NCBI RefSeq assembly: GCF_011694515.1
Contig: NZ_CP050192.1
Coordinates: 419,932 to 483,931, forward strand
DNA from: Mycobacterium sp. DL592
Lineage (GTDB): Bacteria > Actinomycetota > Actinomycetes > Mycobacteriales > Mycobacteriaceae
Direction: 5' to 3'
Length of the DNA: 64,000 nt
The notes beneath the pieces are model-generated. The model was not told the DNA's origin and made no database searches. It worked only from the letters and a program-made list of their open reading frames with translations. Position numbers and translations under genes: made by a program. Below are positions 8,047-16,330 of the stretch, one piece after another. The stretch's first letter is position 1. Every line of letters starts with the position of its first letter.

Positions 8047-9204
8047 ATGGCCCCCGCCTCACAGGCATACGTCATCGAGGCTGTGCGTACCGCGGTCGGT
8101 AAGCGCAACGGCTCGCTGGCCCACGTGCATCCCATCGACCTCGGGGTGGCGGCCTTCCGCGGCGTCTTCGACCGGGTCGACGTCGACCCCGGCGCCGTCG
8201 AGGACGCGATCGTCGGCTGCCTGGACACCATCGGCCCGCAGGCGGGCAACATCGGCCGCAACACCTGGCTGGCCGCGGGCTTCCCCGAAGAGGTGCCCGG
8301 GGTGACCGTCGACCGGCAGTGCGGCTCCAGCCAGCAGGCCATTTCCTTTGGGGCGCAGGCGATCATGGCCGGTACGGCCGATCTGATCCTGGCCGGCGGT
8401 ATGCAGAACATGAGCCGTATCCCGATCTCCTCGGCGATGACCGTGGCCGAGCAGTTCGGCTTCACCTCGCCGACCAACGAGTCGCAGCACTGGCTGGAGC
8501 GCTACGGCGACCAGGAGATCTCGCAGTTCCGCGGCGCTGAGATGATCGCCGAGAAGTGGGGCCTGTCCCGCGAGGAGATGGAAGAGTTCTCGCTCAACAG
8601 CCACGAGAAGGCATTTGCGGCGATCCGTGCCGGGCACTTCGAGAACGAGATCGTCCCGGTCGGTGACTTCCGCATCGATGAGGGGCCGCGCGAATCCAGC
8701 CTGGAGAAGATGGCCGGCCTCAAGACCCTTCGGGAAGGCGGCCGGCTGACCGCGGCGATGGCCAGCCAGATCTCCGACGGCGCAAGCGCTGTGCTGCTGG
8801 CCTCAGAGCAGGCGGTCAAGGATCACAACCTGACCCCGCGGGCCCGCATCCACCACATCAGTGCCCGTGGCGCCGATCCGGTGTTCATGCTGACCGGCCC
8901 GATTCCGGCCACCAAGTACGCGCTGGACAAGGCGGGCCTGACGATCGACGACATCGATGTCGTCGAGATCAACGAGGCCTTCGCGCCCGTGGTGATGGCC
9001 TGGCTCAAGGAGACCAAGGCCGACCCGGAGAAGGTGAACCCGAACGGCGGCGCGATCGCGCTCGGCCACCCGCTGGGTGCGACCGGGGCCAAGCTGTTCA
9101 CCACGATGCTCAACGAGTTGGAGCGCCGCGGCGGCCGCTACGGCCTGCAGACGATGTGTGAGGGTGGCGGTACCGCCAACGTCACCATCATCGAACGGCT
9201 CTAG
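8047..9204 (+). CDS. fadA6: Thiolase FadA6
   Basis: FadA6 is the acetyl-CoA acetyltransferase of the KstR2 regulon, cleaving beta-ketoacyl-CoA intermediates late in C/D-ring degradation. The 385-residue protein contains the acylated cysteine in RQCGSSQQA (Cys92), the HPLGATG histidine (His341) and the second catalytic cysteine in MCEGGG (Cys371). An AAGGAG ribosome site precedes the ATG by 6 bases and only ten bases separate it from kstR2. The 3' end faces a convergent dehydratase-reactivase gene across a perfect-looking hairpin at 9216-9267. Confidence 0.93.
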   Translation: MAPASQAYVIEAVRTAVGKRNGSLAHVHPIDLGVAAFRGVFDRVDVDPGAVEDAIVGCLDTIGPQAGNIGRNTWLAAGFPEEVPGVTVDRQCGSSQQAISFGAQAIMAGTADLILAGGMQNMSRIPISSAMTVAEQFGFTSPTNESQHWLERYGDQEISQFRGAEMIAEKWGLSREEMEEFSLNSHEKAFAAIRAGHFENEIVPVGDFRIDEGPRESSLEKMAGLKTLREGGRLTAAMASQISDGASAVLLASEQAVKDHNLTPRARIHHISARGADPVFMLTGPIPATKYALDKAGLTIDDIDVVEINEAFAPVVMAWLKETKADPEKVNPNGGAIALGHPLGATGAKLFTTMLNELERRGGRYGLQTMCEGGGTANVTIIERL

Positions 9205-9215
9205 CACTTCCTCGA

Positions 9216-9267
9216 GTGTGGGTCCTATGTACGCAGATCGGCGAAAACCGGTGCATAGGGCCCACAC
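9216..9267. terminator. Hairpin at convergent junction, dispersed repeat copy 1
   Basis: GTGTGGGTCCTATG is followed 22 bases later by the near-complement CATAGGGCCCACAC, giving a 14-bp stem with one mismatch. It fills the gap between convergent fadA6 and the reactivase gene and could stop transcription from both sides. No U-run follows, which is usual for mycobacteria. Its sequence resembles the hairpin at 55769-55822, another convergent junction. Confidence 0.6.
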
Positions 9268-9272
9268 GCGTC

Positions 9273-10850
9273 TCACCCGCCGGCGGCGATGGCGACGAGT
9301 CCGTAGGCCACTGCATAGCGGTGGCCCAGTGTGCGGCAGACGTTGCCCCGCCCGACGGTCACCCGCAGGCCGAGCTGTTCGCTGACGGCGCGCACGAGTT
9401 CGTCGTCACCGGCTCCGCCGCCGACCAGGACCAGTCCTCGGGCGTCGGGAGCCACCCGCTCCAGTCCGCGCACCACATTGGCGCCGATGACCAGGCGTTT
9501 GGCCGCCAGGCGCCAGTTGCGCCATTCGGAGCCGGATAGCCGTGAGGTGAAGGGCAGCAACCCATTAGGGGCCGAGGCCAACAGCCAGCCGGTGCAGCGA
9601 CCGTCGATCGGGGTGTCGAGGAAGTGCCTGCGCCCGTGCTCGTCCTCGACGAGCTGGGGGGTGACCGCGCTGAGCGCCTCGGCACGCTTGGCGTATTCGG
9701 CGGTGCTGCGGGAAATCCCCAGGGCCGCCGACGTCGCGGTCGTGAGCAGTTGGCCGGCGCCGGGAAGCACGATGCGCTGCGTCGCCGACACCACGTCGAC
9801 GGTGCCGCCGCCGACGTCGACGACCGCCATGTCCTCGGTGACGCCGGGGGTGGTCAGTGCACCCACCCTGGCTGCGACGGCTTCGGAGTCGACCCGCACC
9901 ACCGGCACTCCGAGAGCCTCGCTCAGCGCGTCGGCACCGGCAGGCGGCCGGTGCACGTCATCGCCCATCGTCGCCCGCACCAGACTGTCGACTACCACCG
10001 CGCCGCGCCGGGAATTCGCCTGTGCCGCAATGTCAGCCAGGTGGACAACATGCGAGGCTTCGGTCTCGGCCGCGGTGGGGACCGGTTCGGCGGGCTGGTC
10101 GTCGTCCTCGGGGGTGCCGTCGTGCAGGCACACCACCGCGCACGCGCTGTCGAAGAGTTGATCGGCGACCACGGTGGCGTCGGCGCGTTCGTCGTCGGAC
10201 AGGCTGAACGCGTCGACGAGCCAGTGCGGGTCGGTGAGTCGCTGCAGTGACGTGAAGCCCTGGCGCACTTCGACGGCGACCAGGGTGGCCGACAACAGCG
10301 CCGTCACGTCGACGCCGTCGATGACGGGCAACGGAATCCTCAGCCGGTTGGACACCAGCACGGCCTCGTCGTTGGTGGTCACCACGCCCACCACGGCGCG
10401 GCCGGAATCGATTGCCGCATTGACGAATCCCGCGACATCGCGGTAGCCCTGGTCGGCTGTCGCGCAGGCGATGACCGACTGGTCGGGGCCGACTTCGCTG
10501 AGGCGTTCGACCGGTACCGGGACGCCGATGCCGGCGGCATCGCCCGCTGTCGTTGGTGCGGCCCGGGTGATGATGAGCAGCCGGCCGGTTCGGCGGGTCC
10601 GGAGTTTGACCTGTTCAGTGGTGGACGTCACCGGGGGCGTCGGAGCGAACGCGGCCCGTTCGACCATGAGTCCGTGGGCGCCGCTCACCTGGCGAACCAG
10701 CTGGGCGGCAACGTCGATGGCGCGCAGCGATCCCTTCCCGCCCCGGGTCGGCACCCGCGCGCTGCCGATCACCTCGAGCTCACCACTGCCGCGGCACAGG
10801 ACCACCTCGGTGGTGGCATTGCCGATGTCGACACCGGCCCACACCGTCAT
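9273..10850 (-). CDS. Diol dehydratase reactivase, large (ATPase-type) subunit
   Basis: B12-dependent diol and glycerol dehydratases are inactivated by damaged cobalamin; the reactivase uses ATP to exchange it. This 525-residue protein has the actin/Hsp70-like phosphate motif at its N-terminus (VDIGNATTEVVL, residues 6-17) and a second one, VVDVGGGTVDVVS, about two thirds along, plus GLVLVGGGAGDDEL near the end. The ATG at 10850 overlaps the stop of the dehydratase small subunit as ATGA. It is somewhat shorter than the enteric DdrA/DhaF proteins of about 605-610 residues. No separate small reactivase subunit is seen in the window. Confidence 0.88.
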   Translation of the reverse strand: MTVWAGVDIGNATTEVVLCRGSGELEVIGSARVPTRGGKGSLRAIDVAAQLVRQVSGAHGLMVERAAFAPTPPVTSTTEQVKLRTRRTGRLLIITRAAPTTAGDAAGIGVPVPVERLSEVGPDQSVIACATADQGYRDVAGFVNAAIDSGRAVVGVVTTNDEAVLVSNRLRIPLPVIDGVDVTALLSATLVAVEVRQGFTSLQRLTDPHWLVDAFSLSDDERADATVVADQLFDSACAVVCLHDGTPEDDDQPAEPVPTAAETEASHVVHLADIAAQANSRRGAVVVDSLVRATMGDDVHRPPAGADALSEALGVPVVRVDSEAVAARVGALTTPGVTEDMAVVDVGGGTVDVVSATQRIVLPGAGQLLTTATSAALGISRSTAEYAKRAEALSAVTPQLVEDEHGRRHFLDTPIDGRCTGWLLASAPNGLLPFTSRLSGSEWRNWRLAAKRLVIGANVVRGLERVAPDARGLVLVGGGAGDDELVRAVSEQLGLRVTVGRGNVCRTLGHRYAVAYGLVAIAAGG

Positions 10851-11206
10851 CGCAACAGGCCGCGCCGCTGGTATGCCGTCGCCGCCTCGCGGACCAGCTG
10901 TGCGCACGCGTGTGCTTGGTGGGCCTCGAGTCGCTGTGCCAGCTCCTGCAGTTCGTCGAATGTGGAACGGTTGGGGCGCAGTGCCTCGTAGGCCGCCAGC
11001 ATGTCCGCGGCCGGCAGCACGGTCATCTCGGCCGCCCGGCGCAGATTCATCCCCAGTTGCGCCGAACCGGACCGCTCAGCGTTATCGGCCTGGACCAGAA
11101 GTGTCTCTCGGCTGATCCGAATGTCGTCCAGGCTGAGCTGACCGGCACGCGCGGCGTCGACCGTGATCTCGTCGAGAGCGCGACCCGAATGGGCAGAGGT
11201 TGTCAT
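10847..11206 (-). CDS. Diol/glycerol dehydratase small subunit
   Basis: This 119-residue protein lies between the fused large subunit and the reactivase, overlapping both by ATGA. It has the pattern of the gamma subunit of B12-dependent diol dehydratases (PduE/DhaB3): an N-terminal segment ending in ITVDAARAGQLSLDDIRIS, then LLVQADNAERSG, and the helical stretch AADMLAAYEALRPNRST. Enteric gamma subunits are longer, about 140-175 residues, with an N-terminal part tied to low solubility or microcompartment targeting; that part is short here. It should form part of the alpha-beta-gamma dimer binding adenosylcobalamin. Confidence 0.88.
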   Translation of the reverse strand: MTTSAHSGRALDEITVDAARAGQLSLDDIRISRETLLVQADNAERSGSAQLGMNLRRAAEMTVLPAADMLAAYEALRPNRSTFDELQELAQRLEAHQAHACAQLVREAATAYQRRGLLR

Positions 11207-13473
11207 CGAACGAACTCCAATTCCACATTGGATCCGGTGTGGGCGGCGATCTCGGCTCGCTCGATCGCGACCATCGACACCACCTTCGTGTGGTAGCGGG
11301 CGGTGATGGCCTCGTCGGTGTAGGCGTTGCGCATCGGGGCCGGGGTCGCGCCCTTCGCATGTCTACCGGCATTGATACCGATCAGTCGGTACATATCGGG
11401 GGCGATCAGCGGTGCGACACTGAGCAATTCGAGGTTGGCCAGCGGTGGCAGGTCCCGGCGGTGGATCAGGGTGGTGCCCTTGGCCTGCAGGCCGACGCTG
11501 ACCCCGGAGCCGGACAGTCCGGCCGCGGTCTTCCCGATCGACCCCAGATCCACGGTGTTGGTGATGCGAACCAGCCGCGCCACGCACTGCTCTTCTTCCA
11601 GGCCGGCGAGGATCTGCTCGAGCACGTCGTAGATCGTCATGCCCGACAGCGTGCGAAACAGCTTGGTGGCGAAGGCGGGGGAGACGCCGACCACGACCTC
11701 CCGTGGATCGGTGCCAGGTAGGGCCGGCCCCAGCTCCAGCACCCGGCCGGGTTCGCAGTAGTTGGCCTGCTCCTTGACCAGGTCGGTCACCGAGCGTGCC
11801 TGTCGGACGGTGTCGATCTGGGCCTGTCGCTCCGGTGTTGGCCGGTAACCGGTGCCGGGTCCGCGGTAGTCGTTGGGATCTTGCAGTGCCGAAAGCACAT
11901 TCATCTGCTCGTCGAAAATCGCCGCGGTCTGCAGATAGTCACCGGTGACGCGGGCTTTGGCCATGCCCAGCACGCGGTCGGCGACATCGGTGAACCCGGT
12001 CTCGGCGAGTGCAGCGACGACGTCGAGGACGGTCAGTCCGGATTGTTCGATCATCCGGGCGGCGTTCAGCACGGTCACGCCGTCGCTGGCGGGGAGGTCC
12101 TTGGAACCCTCGGCCTGCACGACGGCCTCGACGTGCTCATCGTCGAAGTCCGCCAGCCCGAGGTATTCGAATACCGCCCGGGTGGCTTCGGCGGCCTGCC
12201 GCCGCATCGCCTCCAGCGTGGTCGGATCAACCGAGCGCAACCCGCCGTCGACGCCCCAGTCGCGCTGCAGCACCAGATAGTCGTCGAGGTCGGCGGCATT
12301 GAAGTTGGACGGGCCAAACATGTTGTCGTAGGACACAATCGAACCGAAGCCGGAGAAGATGAAGTCCGACCCCGACAGCAGCGTCGGCAACGTCCGGCTG
12401 GTGCGGCGCATGGTCGATTCACTCATCAGCGAGTCGTTTCCACTGCATGATTCGAGCCCGCGCAGCATCACCATCAGATTCTCGGCGTGGAGTTCCTTGA
12501 CGCCACCAGGCACTGAGGCGGTGATCGCTGCCCCGTCGACGCCGCCATTCTGCACACCCTGTGCCCCGATTCCCTTGGCCAGCGCGACGCAGCGGGACTC
12601 CAGATAGTTCATCGACTTTCGTTCGGCCTGGCCCATCAGCACCTCGGAGCCGGCTCCGCTGGACAGCCGCATCTTGATCCCGCGTGAGGCGTAGGCCGAG
12701 GTCAGGAAGGCCTTGGACCACGGGGTGTCGTCGCCGTCGGTGAAGACCTGCTCAGTTCCGTAGACCGACACCGTCTCGGCGTAGGACACCAGCCCGCGTA
12801 CTCCGAGCTCGAGTTCCCGGGCTTCCTCCACCGAACACTGTGTCAGCGCGCCGGCCGCCGGGACCTGGGAGCCGATGAGCAGAGCCATCGCAACGGCGGG
12901 AGCGTCGTCGAGCACCGGCACCGTCGCCTCCAGTTCGCGGAAGCCGTACACCACCGCGGTCGCCGCGTCGGCCGCGATCAACAATGGGTCGTCGAGTCGG
13001 TTGGTGACGTGGGCCTGATTGGCCGGGGTGCGGCGAGCGCGCATCTTCATCATCGCCATCTGGATCTCCACCGGCTGCAGCATCGCGACGACCCTGGCCA
13101 TCTTCGCCGGGGTCAGGCCTGAGCAGACCCGGAGTACCTCGTCGCGCGGCACGCTGGAATCCACGATCAGCCGAGCCAGCTCGATCTCGCTCATGGCCAT
13201 CGACAAGCAGGCCTGGGAATGGTCGATCGCATACCGCACAACGAATTCATCGATCGTGTCGAAGTCGGCGGCCGGCTTGGAGTCCATCTCCAGCACCGTG
13301 CCGTCGTCGGCCACACGCCAGGACGGCTCGGGGTCATACGGCGACAGGTGCGAGATCATGCCGAGTTCCGGATCGGGTTCGGCGAACCCGTCCAGATTGA
13401 CTGTCTGCTGGTCCAACAGTCGGATGCGGCCCAGCCGATGGTCCTGGCCGGCCTCGTCACTATTCGGGTGCAT
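11203..13473 (-). CDS. B12-dependent diol/glycerol dehydratase, fused large and medium subunits
   Basis: The enzyme converts 1,2-diols or glycerol to aldehydes by an adenosylcobalamin radical mechanism. From the chosen ATG the protein has 756 residues. About residues 1-545 match the alpha subunit: TPANQAHVTN, LTQCSVEEAREL with the active-site Glu, YAETVSVYGTE, DGDDTPWSKAFL, QNGGVDG, FIFSGF and DYLQTAAIFD. From about residue 575 on it matches the beta subunit: GVSPAFATKLFRTLSG, SGSGVSVGLQAKGTTLIH and PPLANLELL. In enteric bacteria these are two genes. The start is uncertain (13485 and 13587 are also in frame); 13473 fits best where homology to alpha subunits begins. Substrate is not decided by sequence. 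Confidence 0.88.
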   Translation of the reverse strand: MHPNSDEAGQDHRLGRIRLLDQQTVNLDGFAEPDPELGMISHLSPYDPEPSWRVADDGTVLEMDSKPAADFDTIDEFVVRYAIDHSQACLSMAMSEIELARLIVDSSVPRDEVLRVCSGLTPAKMARVVAMLQPVEIQMAMMKMRARRTPANQAHVTNRLDDPLLIAADAATAVVYGFRELEATVPVLDDAPAVAMALLIGSQVPAAGALTQCSVEEARELELGVRGLVSYAETVSVYGTEQVFTDGDDTPWSKAFLTSAYASRGIKMRLSSGAGSEVLMGQAERKSMNYLESRCVALAKGIGAQGVQNGGVDGAAITASVPGGVKELHAENLMVMLRGLESCSGNDSLMSESTMRRTSRTLPTLLSGSDFIFSGFGSIVSYDNMFGPSNFNAADLDDYLVLQRDWGVDGGLRSVDPTTLEAMRRQAAEATRAVFEYLGLADFDDEHVEAVVQAEGSKDLPASDGVTVLNAARMIEQSGLTVLDVVAALAETGFTDVADRVLGMAKARVTGDYLQTAAIFDEQMNVLSALQDPNDYRGPGTGYRPTPERQAQIDTVRQARSVTDLVKEQANYCEPGRVLELGPALPGTDPREVVVGVSPAFATKLFRTLSGMTIYDVLEQILAGLEEEQCVARLVRITNTVDLGSIGKTAAGLSGSGVSVGLQAKGTTLIHRRDLPPLANLELLSVAPLIAPDMYRLIGINAGRHAKGATPAPMRNAYTDEAITARYHTKVVSMVAIERAEIAAHTGSNVELEFVR

Positions 13474-13524
13474 GGCACACAGCATTGGGGTATCTGCCCT
13501 GGCAGGCAAGAACGCACCCAAAAC

Positions 13525-13597
13525 TTCCAACAACGTGTCCGGTGTCGGTTCTCTCAAGGCCCTTCCGGGCAATTCGCCGTACCACAACGTGTTGGAA
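13525..13597. promoter_or_regulatory. Inverted arms in divergent dehydratase/permease promoter region
   Basis: TTCCAACA at 13525-13532 is exactly complementary to TGTTGGAA at 13590-13597, and both arms adjoin a CAACGTGT octamer (13531-13538 and 13585-13592). The pair lies in the 223-base gap between the divergent dehydratase operon and the APC permease gene. It could be a binding site for the PucR-type regulator downstream. This is a pattern observation only. Confidence 0.35.
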
Positions 13598-13696
13598 AGC
13601 CACCGATCTGTGTAGTCGAGCGGCAGGCCTTCTCGCAGAATGGCCGGACATCGGAGTGGTCCCAGTCATAGCTCCGTGGGGAGAACAGGAGTAACC

Positions 13697-15139
13697 GTGA
13701 CCGAGGTTGTCGATACGAGCGGCGGGTCGAGCCGGAGCGCCGCACCCACCACTGCGCCCACGAAACTACGCGGTCACCTAGGTGTTCCCGCCATCGTGCT
13801 GATGGTGGTCGCCGCCGCGGCGCCGCTGTCCACAATCGGCGGCAACGTGCCGATCGCGATGGTACTGGGCAAGACCACCGGCATCCCGGTCTCGTTCATC
13901 GTCGCGGGTCTGGTATTCCTGCTGTTTGCCGCCAGCTTCGTGGCCATGTCGAAGTACGTCACCGACGCCGGCGCCTTCTATGCGTATATCCGTAAATCGC
14001 TCGGTCGCGCGGCCGGAACCGGTGCAGCGGTTCTCGCGTTGCCGGCTTACATGGCGACGCTGCTGGCGGTGGCCGCCTATGACGGCGTCATCCTCAACGG
14101 GCTCATCACGCGCTTCGACGGACCGGATATTCCATGGTGGCTGTTGACGGCTGCGGTGCTTGCCGTGGTCGCGTGGCTCGGCTACCGCGACATCGATCTG
14201 AGCGCCAAGGTGCTCGGCGTGTTCCTGGTGTCGGAGGTCGCGATCCTGATGGTCCTGGACTTCGTCATCGTGATGCGCGGTGGTGAGCACGGTTTGACCG
14301 GTGACTCGTTCACGCCGCAGGGGATCGCCGGCGGGTTCGGTATCGCGTTGCTCTATGCGCTGTGGGGTTTCGTTGGTGTCGAGGCGACGGTGGTGTTCCG
14401 GGATGAGGCCCGCGACCCCGATCGCACCGTGCCGCGCGCGACGTTCTGGGCGGTGGGCATCGTCGCCACGTTCTATGCCTTCTCCAGCTGGGCCCTCATC
14501 GAGGGCAATGGTGGACCGGATGCCATCCAGGCCGCCGAGGACGACCCCGACAACTTCATGGTCAACACCGCCCAGCAGTACCTCGGCATGGTCGGACGCG
14601 ACCTGACCACCGCGCTGTGGTTCATCAGCGTCTTCGCCTGTGCGCTGGCATTTCACAACATCAGTGCGCGGTACGCCTTCGTGCTGGGGCAGAGCGGTGT
14701 CTTCTCCACCAAGATCGGCGGGGTGCACTCCCGGCATGGCTCGCCGGCGGTGGCATCCCTGGTCGTCTCCGCGGCGTCGTTCGTGATCATGGCGATCTTC
14801 GTTGTGCTCGGACTCGATCCGGTCCTACAGATCTTCGGTCCGCTCGGTGGTCTGGGAATCCTCGCGCTGGCGATCCTGTGGTTGCTGACGACGATCTCCG
14901 TGGTGATCTTCTTCGTTCGTCGGGGTGGTTCGACTGGCACCGTGCTGCTCGCGTCGGCGGCGACACTGGTGTTGGCAGCGAGTCTGGTTCTGGTGGTGTC
15001 CAATCTGACCCTGGTCGTCGGCGGCAATCCGACCCTGGCGGCCATTTTCGGCGTGATGCCGTTGGTGTTCTTCGCGGTGGGCATGTTCTTGAGCCGCCGA
15101 TCCACCGGTGAGCTGTCCTCGATTTCGTCGGTGTCCTGA
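13697..15139 (+). CDS. APC-superfamily amino acid/amine permease
   Basis: This 480-residue protein is an integral membrane transporter with about 12 hydrophobic segments, starting at [20 protein letters not shown] near residue 30, which matches the first helix of amino acid-polyamine-organocation permeases (the unwound glycine-rich helix). The conserved helix-6 region GFVGVEATVVFRDEARDPDRTVPRAT near residue 233 is typical of the family. The GTG at 13697 follows an AGGAG site. It diverges from the diol dehydratase operon and precedes a PucR-type regulator, so its substrate may be a nitrogen compound or amino alcohol linked to them; that is inference. Confidence 0.85.
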   Translation: MTEVVDTSGGSSRSAAPTTAPTKLRGHLGVPAIVLMVVAAAAPLSTIGGNVPIAMVLGKTTGIPVSFIVAGLVFLLFAASFVAMSKYVTDAGAFYAYIRKSLGRAAGTGAAVLALPAYMATLLAVAAYDGVILNGLITRFDGPDIPWWLLTAAVLAVVAWLGYRDIDLSAKVLGVFLVSEVAILMVLDFVIVMRGGEHGLTGDSFTPQGIAGGFGIALLYALWGFVGVEATVVFRDEARDPDRTVPRATFWAVGIVATFYAFSSWALIEGNGGPDAIQAAEDDPDNFMVNTAQQYLGMVGRDLTTALWFISVFACALAFHNISARYAFVLGQSGVFSTKIGGVHSRHGSPAVASLVVSAASFVIMAIFVVLGLDPVLQIFGPLGGLGILALAILWLLTTISVVIFFVRRGGSTGTVLLASAATLVLAASLVLVVSNLTLVVGGNPTLAAIFGVMPLVFFAVGMFLSRRSTGELSSISSVS

Positions 15140-15180
15140 CGCCGACGGGCGGGCAGCGGGCTGACTAGCCTCGGCATGGG

Positions 15181-15213
15181 CGCTGGTACCGTCGGATTTC
15201 GGGAGTACCAGCG
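15181..15213. promoter_or_regulatory. Perfect 9-bp inverted repeat upstream of pucR-like gene
   Basis: CGCTGGTAC at 15181-15189 and GTACCAGCG at 15205-15213 are exact complements separated by 15 bases. The element lies between the permease stop and the regulator start. It could be a weak terminator for the permease or an operator for the downstream regulator. It argues against the regulator starting at the upstream in-frame ATG at 15176. Confidence 0.45.
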
Positions 15214-15274
15214 GCCAGCGGGGGTTCTCGGTGCCGAACCGGCGCTGAGCGTGGATCAGGAGAGTGAAGCGGTC

Positions 15275-16318
15275 ATGTCGGGGGACTCGTCGCTGAGTGT
15301 GGCGGCGGTCTTGATGGTTCCACCGCTGGATCATGGTTCGGTCATCGCCGGTCGCCGCGGGCTGACCCGCGAGGTGCGCTGGGTCGACATCATCCACGCC
15401 CCGGCCGAGGACTTCGTCCGCCCGGGCGACCTGGTACTGACCACCGATGCCGACATCCATCAGCCGGGCGTCGGCGATTTCCTCATCTCACTGTTCACCT
15501 CTGCGGCGGCCGGCGTGGTGCTGAGTCCTCCGCCCGAGGTCGCCGTCGACGAGCTGCTCGAGTTGCTGATCCCGCTCGCGGAGCAGCACGCGTTCCCGTT
15601 TGTGTTGTTGCCGTGGGAGATTGCCTTCGCCGACGTCCAGAAGAGCGTCCTCCCGCTGTTGAGTCCGTCGCGGGTGGACCAACGGTTCCAGATGGTCATC
15701 GGTCGCAGTGAACGTCCTGACGACGGCTGGACCGATCTGGCCCGAGCGTTCGCCGAATCTCTGCAGGCGCTGGCGCGGTCGGCCGACATTGCGGTGCGGT
15801 CGTCGGTCACGGATGACCTGGTGATGAGTCACTTTGCCTCGGCGCCAAGTGCTTCCACGATCACCGAGCTCGTGGCGTGCGCTCAGCAGCTCAGCGGGCT
15901 TTCCGATGATCTGGTCAGCTGGGCTTTGCTACCCGCTGCATTTGGACCGCCGCCCGCCGCTGCTGTGACGCGCCCGTCACCTGCCGACAGCAGCGTCGGC
16001 GCCCAACAGTTCGCCGACGTGCTGCGCCACCATCCGCGCAGCATGGCGATGGTGTTGCAGACGTTGCAGCCGCTGATCGACTACGACACCACGCGGCGTG
16101 GGCAACTCATGCACACGTTGGAGATCGTGCTCAACGAAGCGACGAACACCAGCGCGGCGGCCAGGGCGCTCTATCTGAACCGTCACTCACTGTTGTACCG
16201 GATCAAACTCATCGAGGATCTCACCGGCTTGTCGTTGAAGAACCCCGCCGACCGTTTCCAGCTGGAGGTCAGTGTCCGGGTGCACCAGAACAACGCGGCG
16301 CGTTCCGGCCGCGCGTGA
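15275..16318 (+). CDS. PucR-family transcriptional regulator
   Basis: The protein has an N-terminal PucR ligand domain (residues about 5-120; RGLTREVRWVDIIHAPAEDFVRPGDLVLTTD is its hallmark) and a C-terminal PucR helix-turn-helix near residues 280-335, with LEIVLNEATNTSAAARALYLNRHSLLYRIKLIEDLTG. PucR proteins activate catabolic operons, often for nitrogen compounds such as purines. From the ATG at 15275 it is 347 residues; AGGAG lies 12 bases upstream. Its neighbours suggest it controls the APC permease and the diol dehydratase operon. Confidence 0.87.
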   Translation: MSGDSSLSVAAVLMVPPLDHGSVIAGRRGLTREVRWVDIIHAPAEDFVRPGDLVLTTDADIHQPGVGDFLISLFTSAAAGVVLSPPPEVAVDELLELLIPLAEQHAFPFVLLPWEIAFADVQKSVLPLLSPSRVDQRFQMVIGRSERPDDGWTDLARAFAESLQALARSADIAVRSSVTDDLVMSHFASAPSASTITELVACAQQLSGLSDDLVSWALLPAAFGPPPAAAVTRPSPADSSVGAQQFADVLRHHPRSMAMVLQTLQPLIDYDTTRRGQLMHTLEIVLNEATNTSAAARALYLNRHSLLYRIKLIEDLTGLSLKNPADRFQLEVSVRVHQNNAARSGRA

Positions 16319-16330
16319 ACTCGTGTGTCG

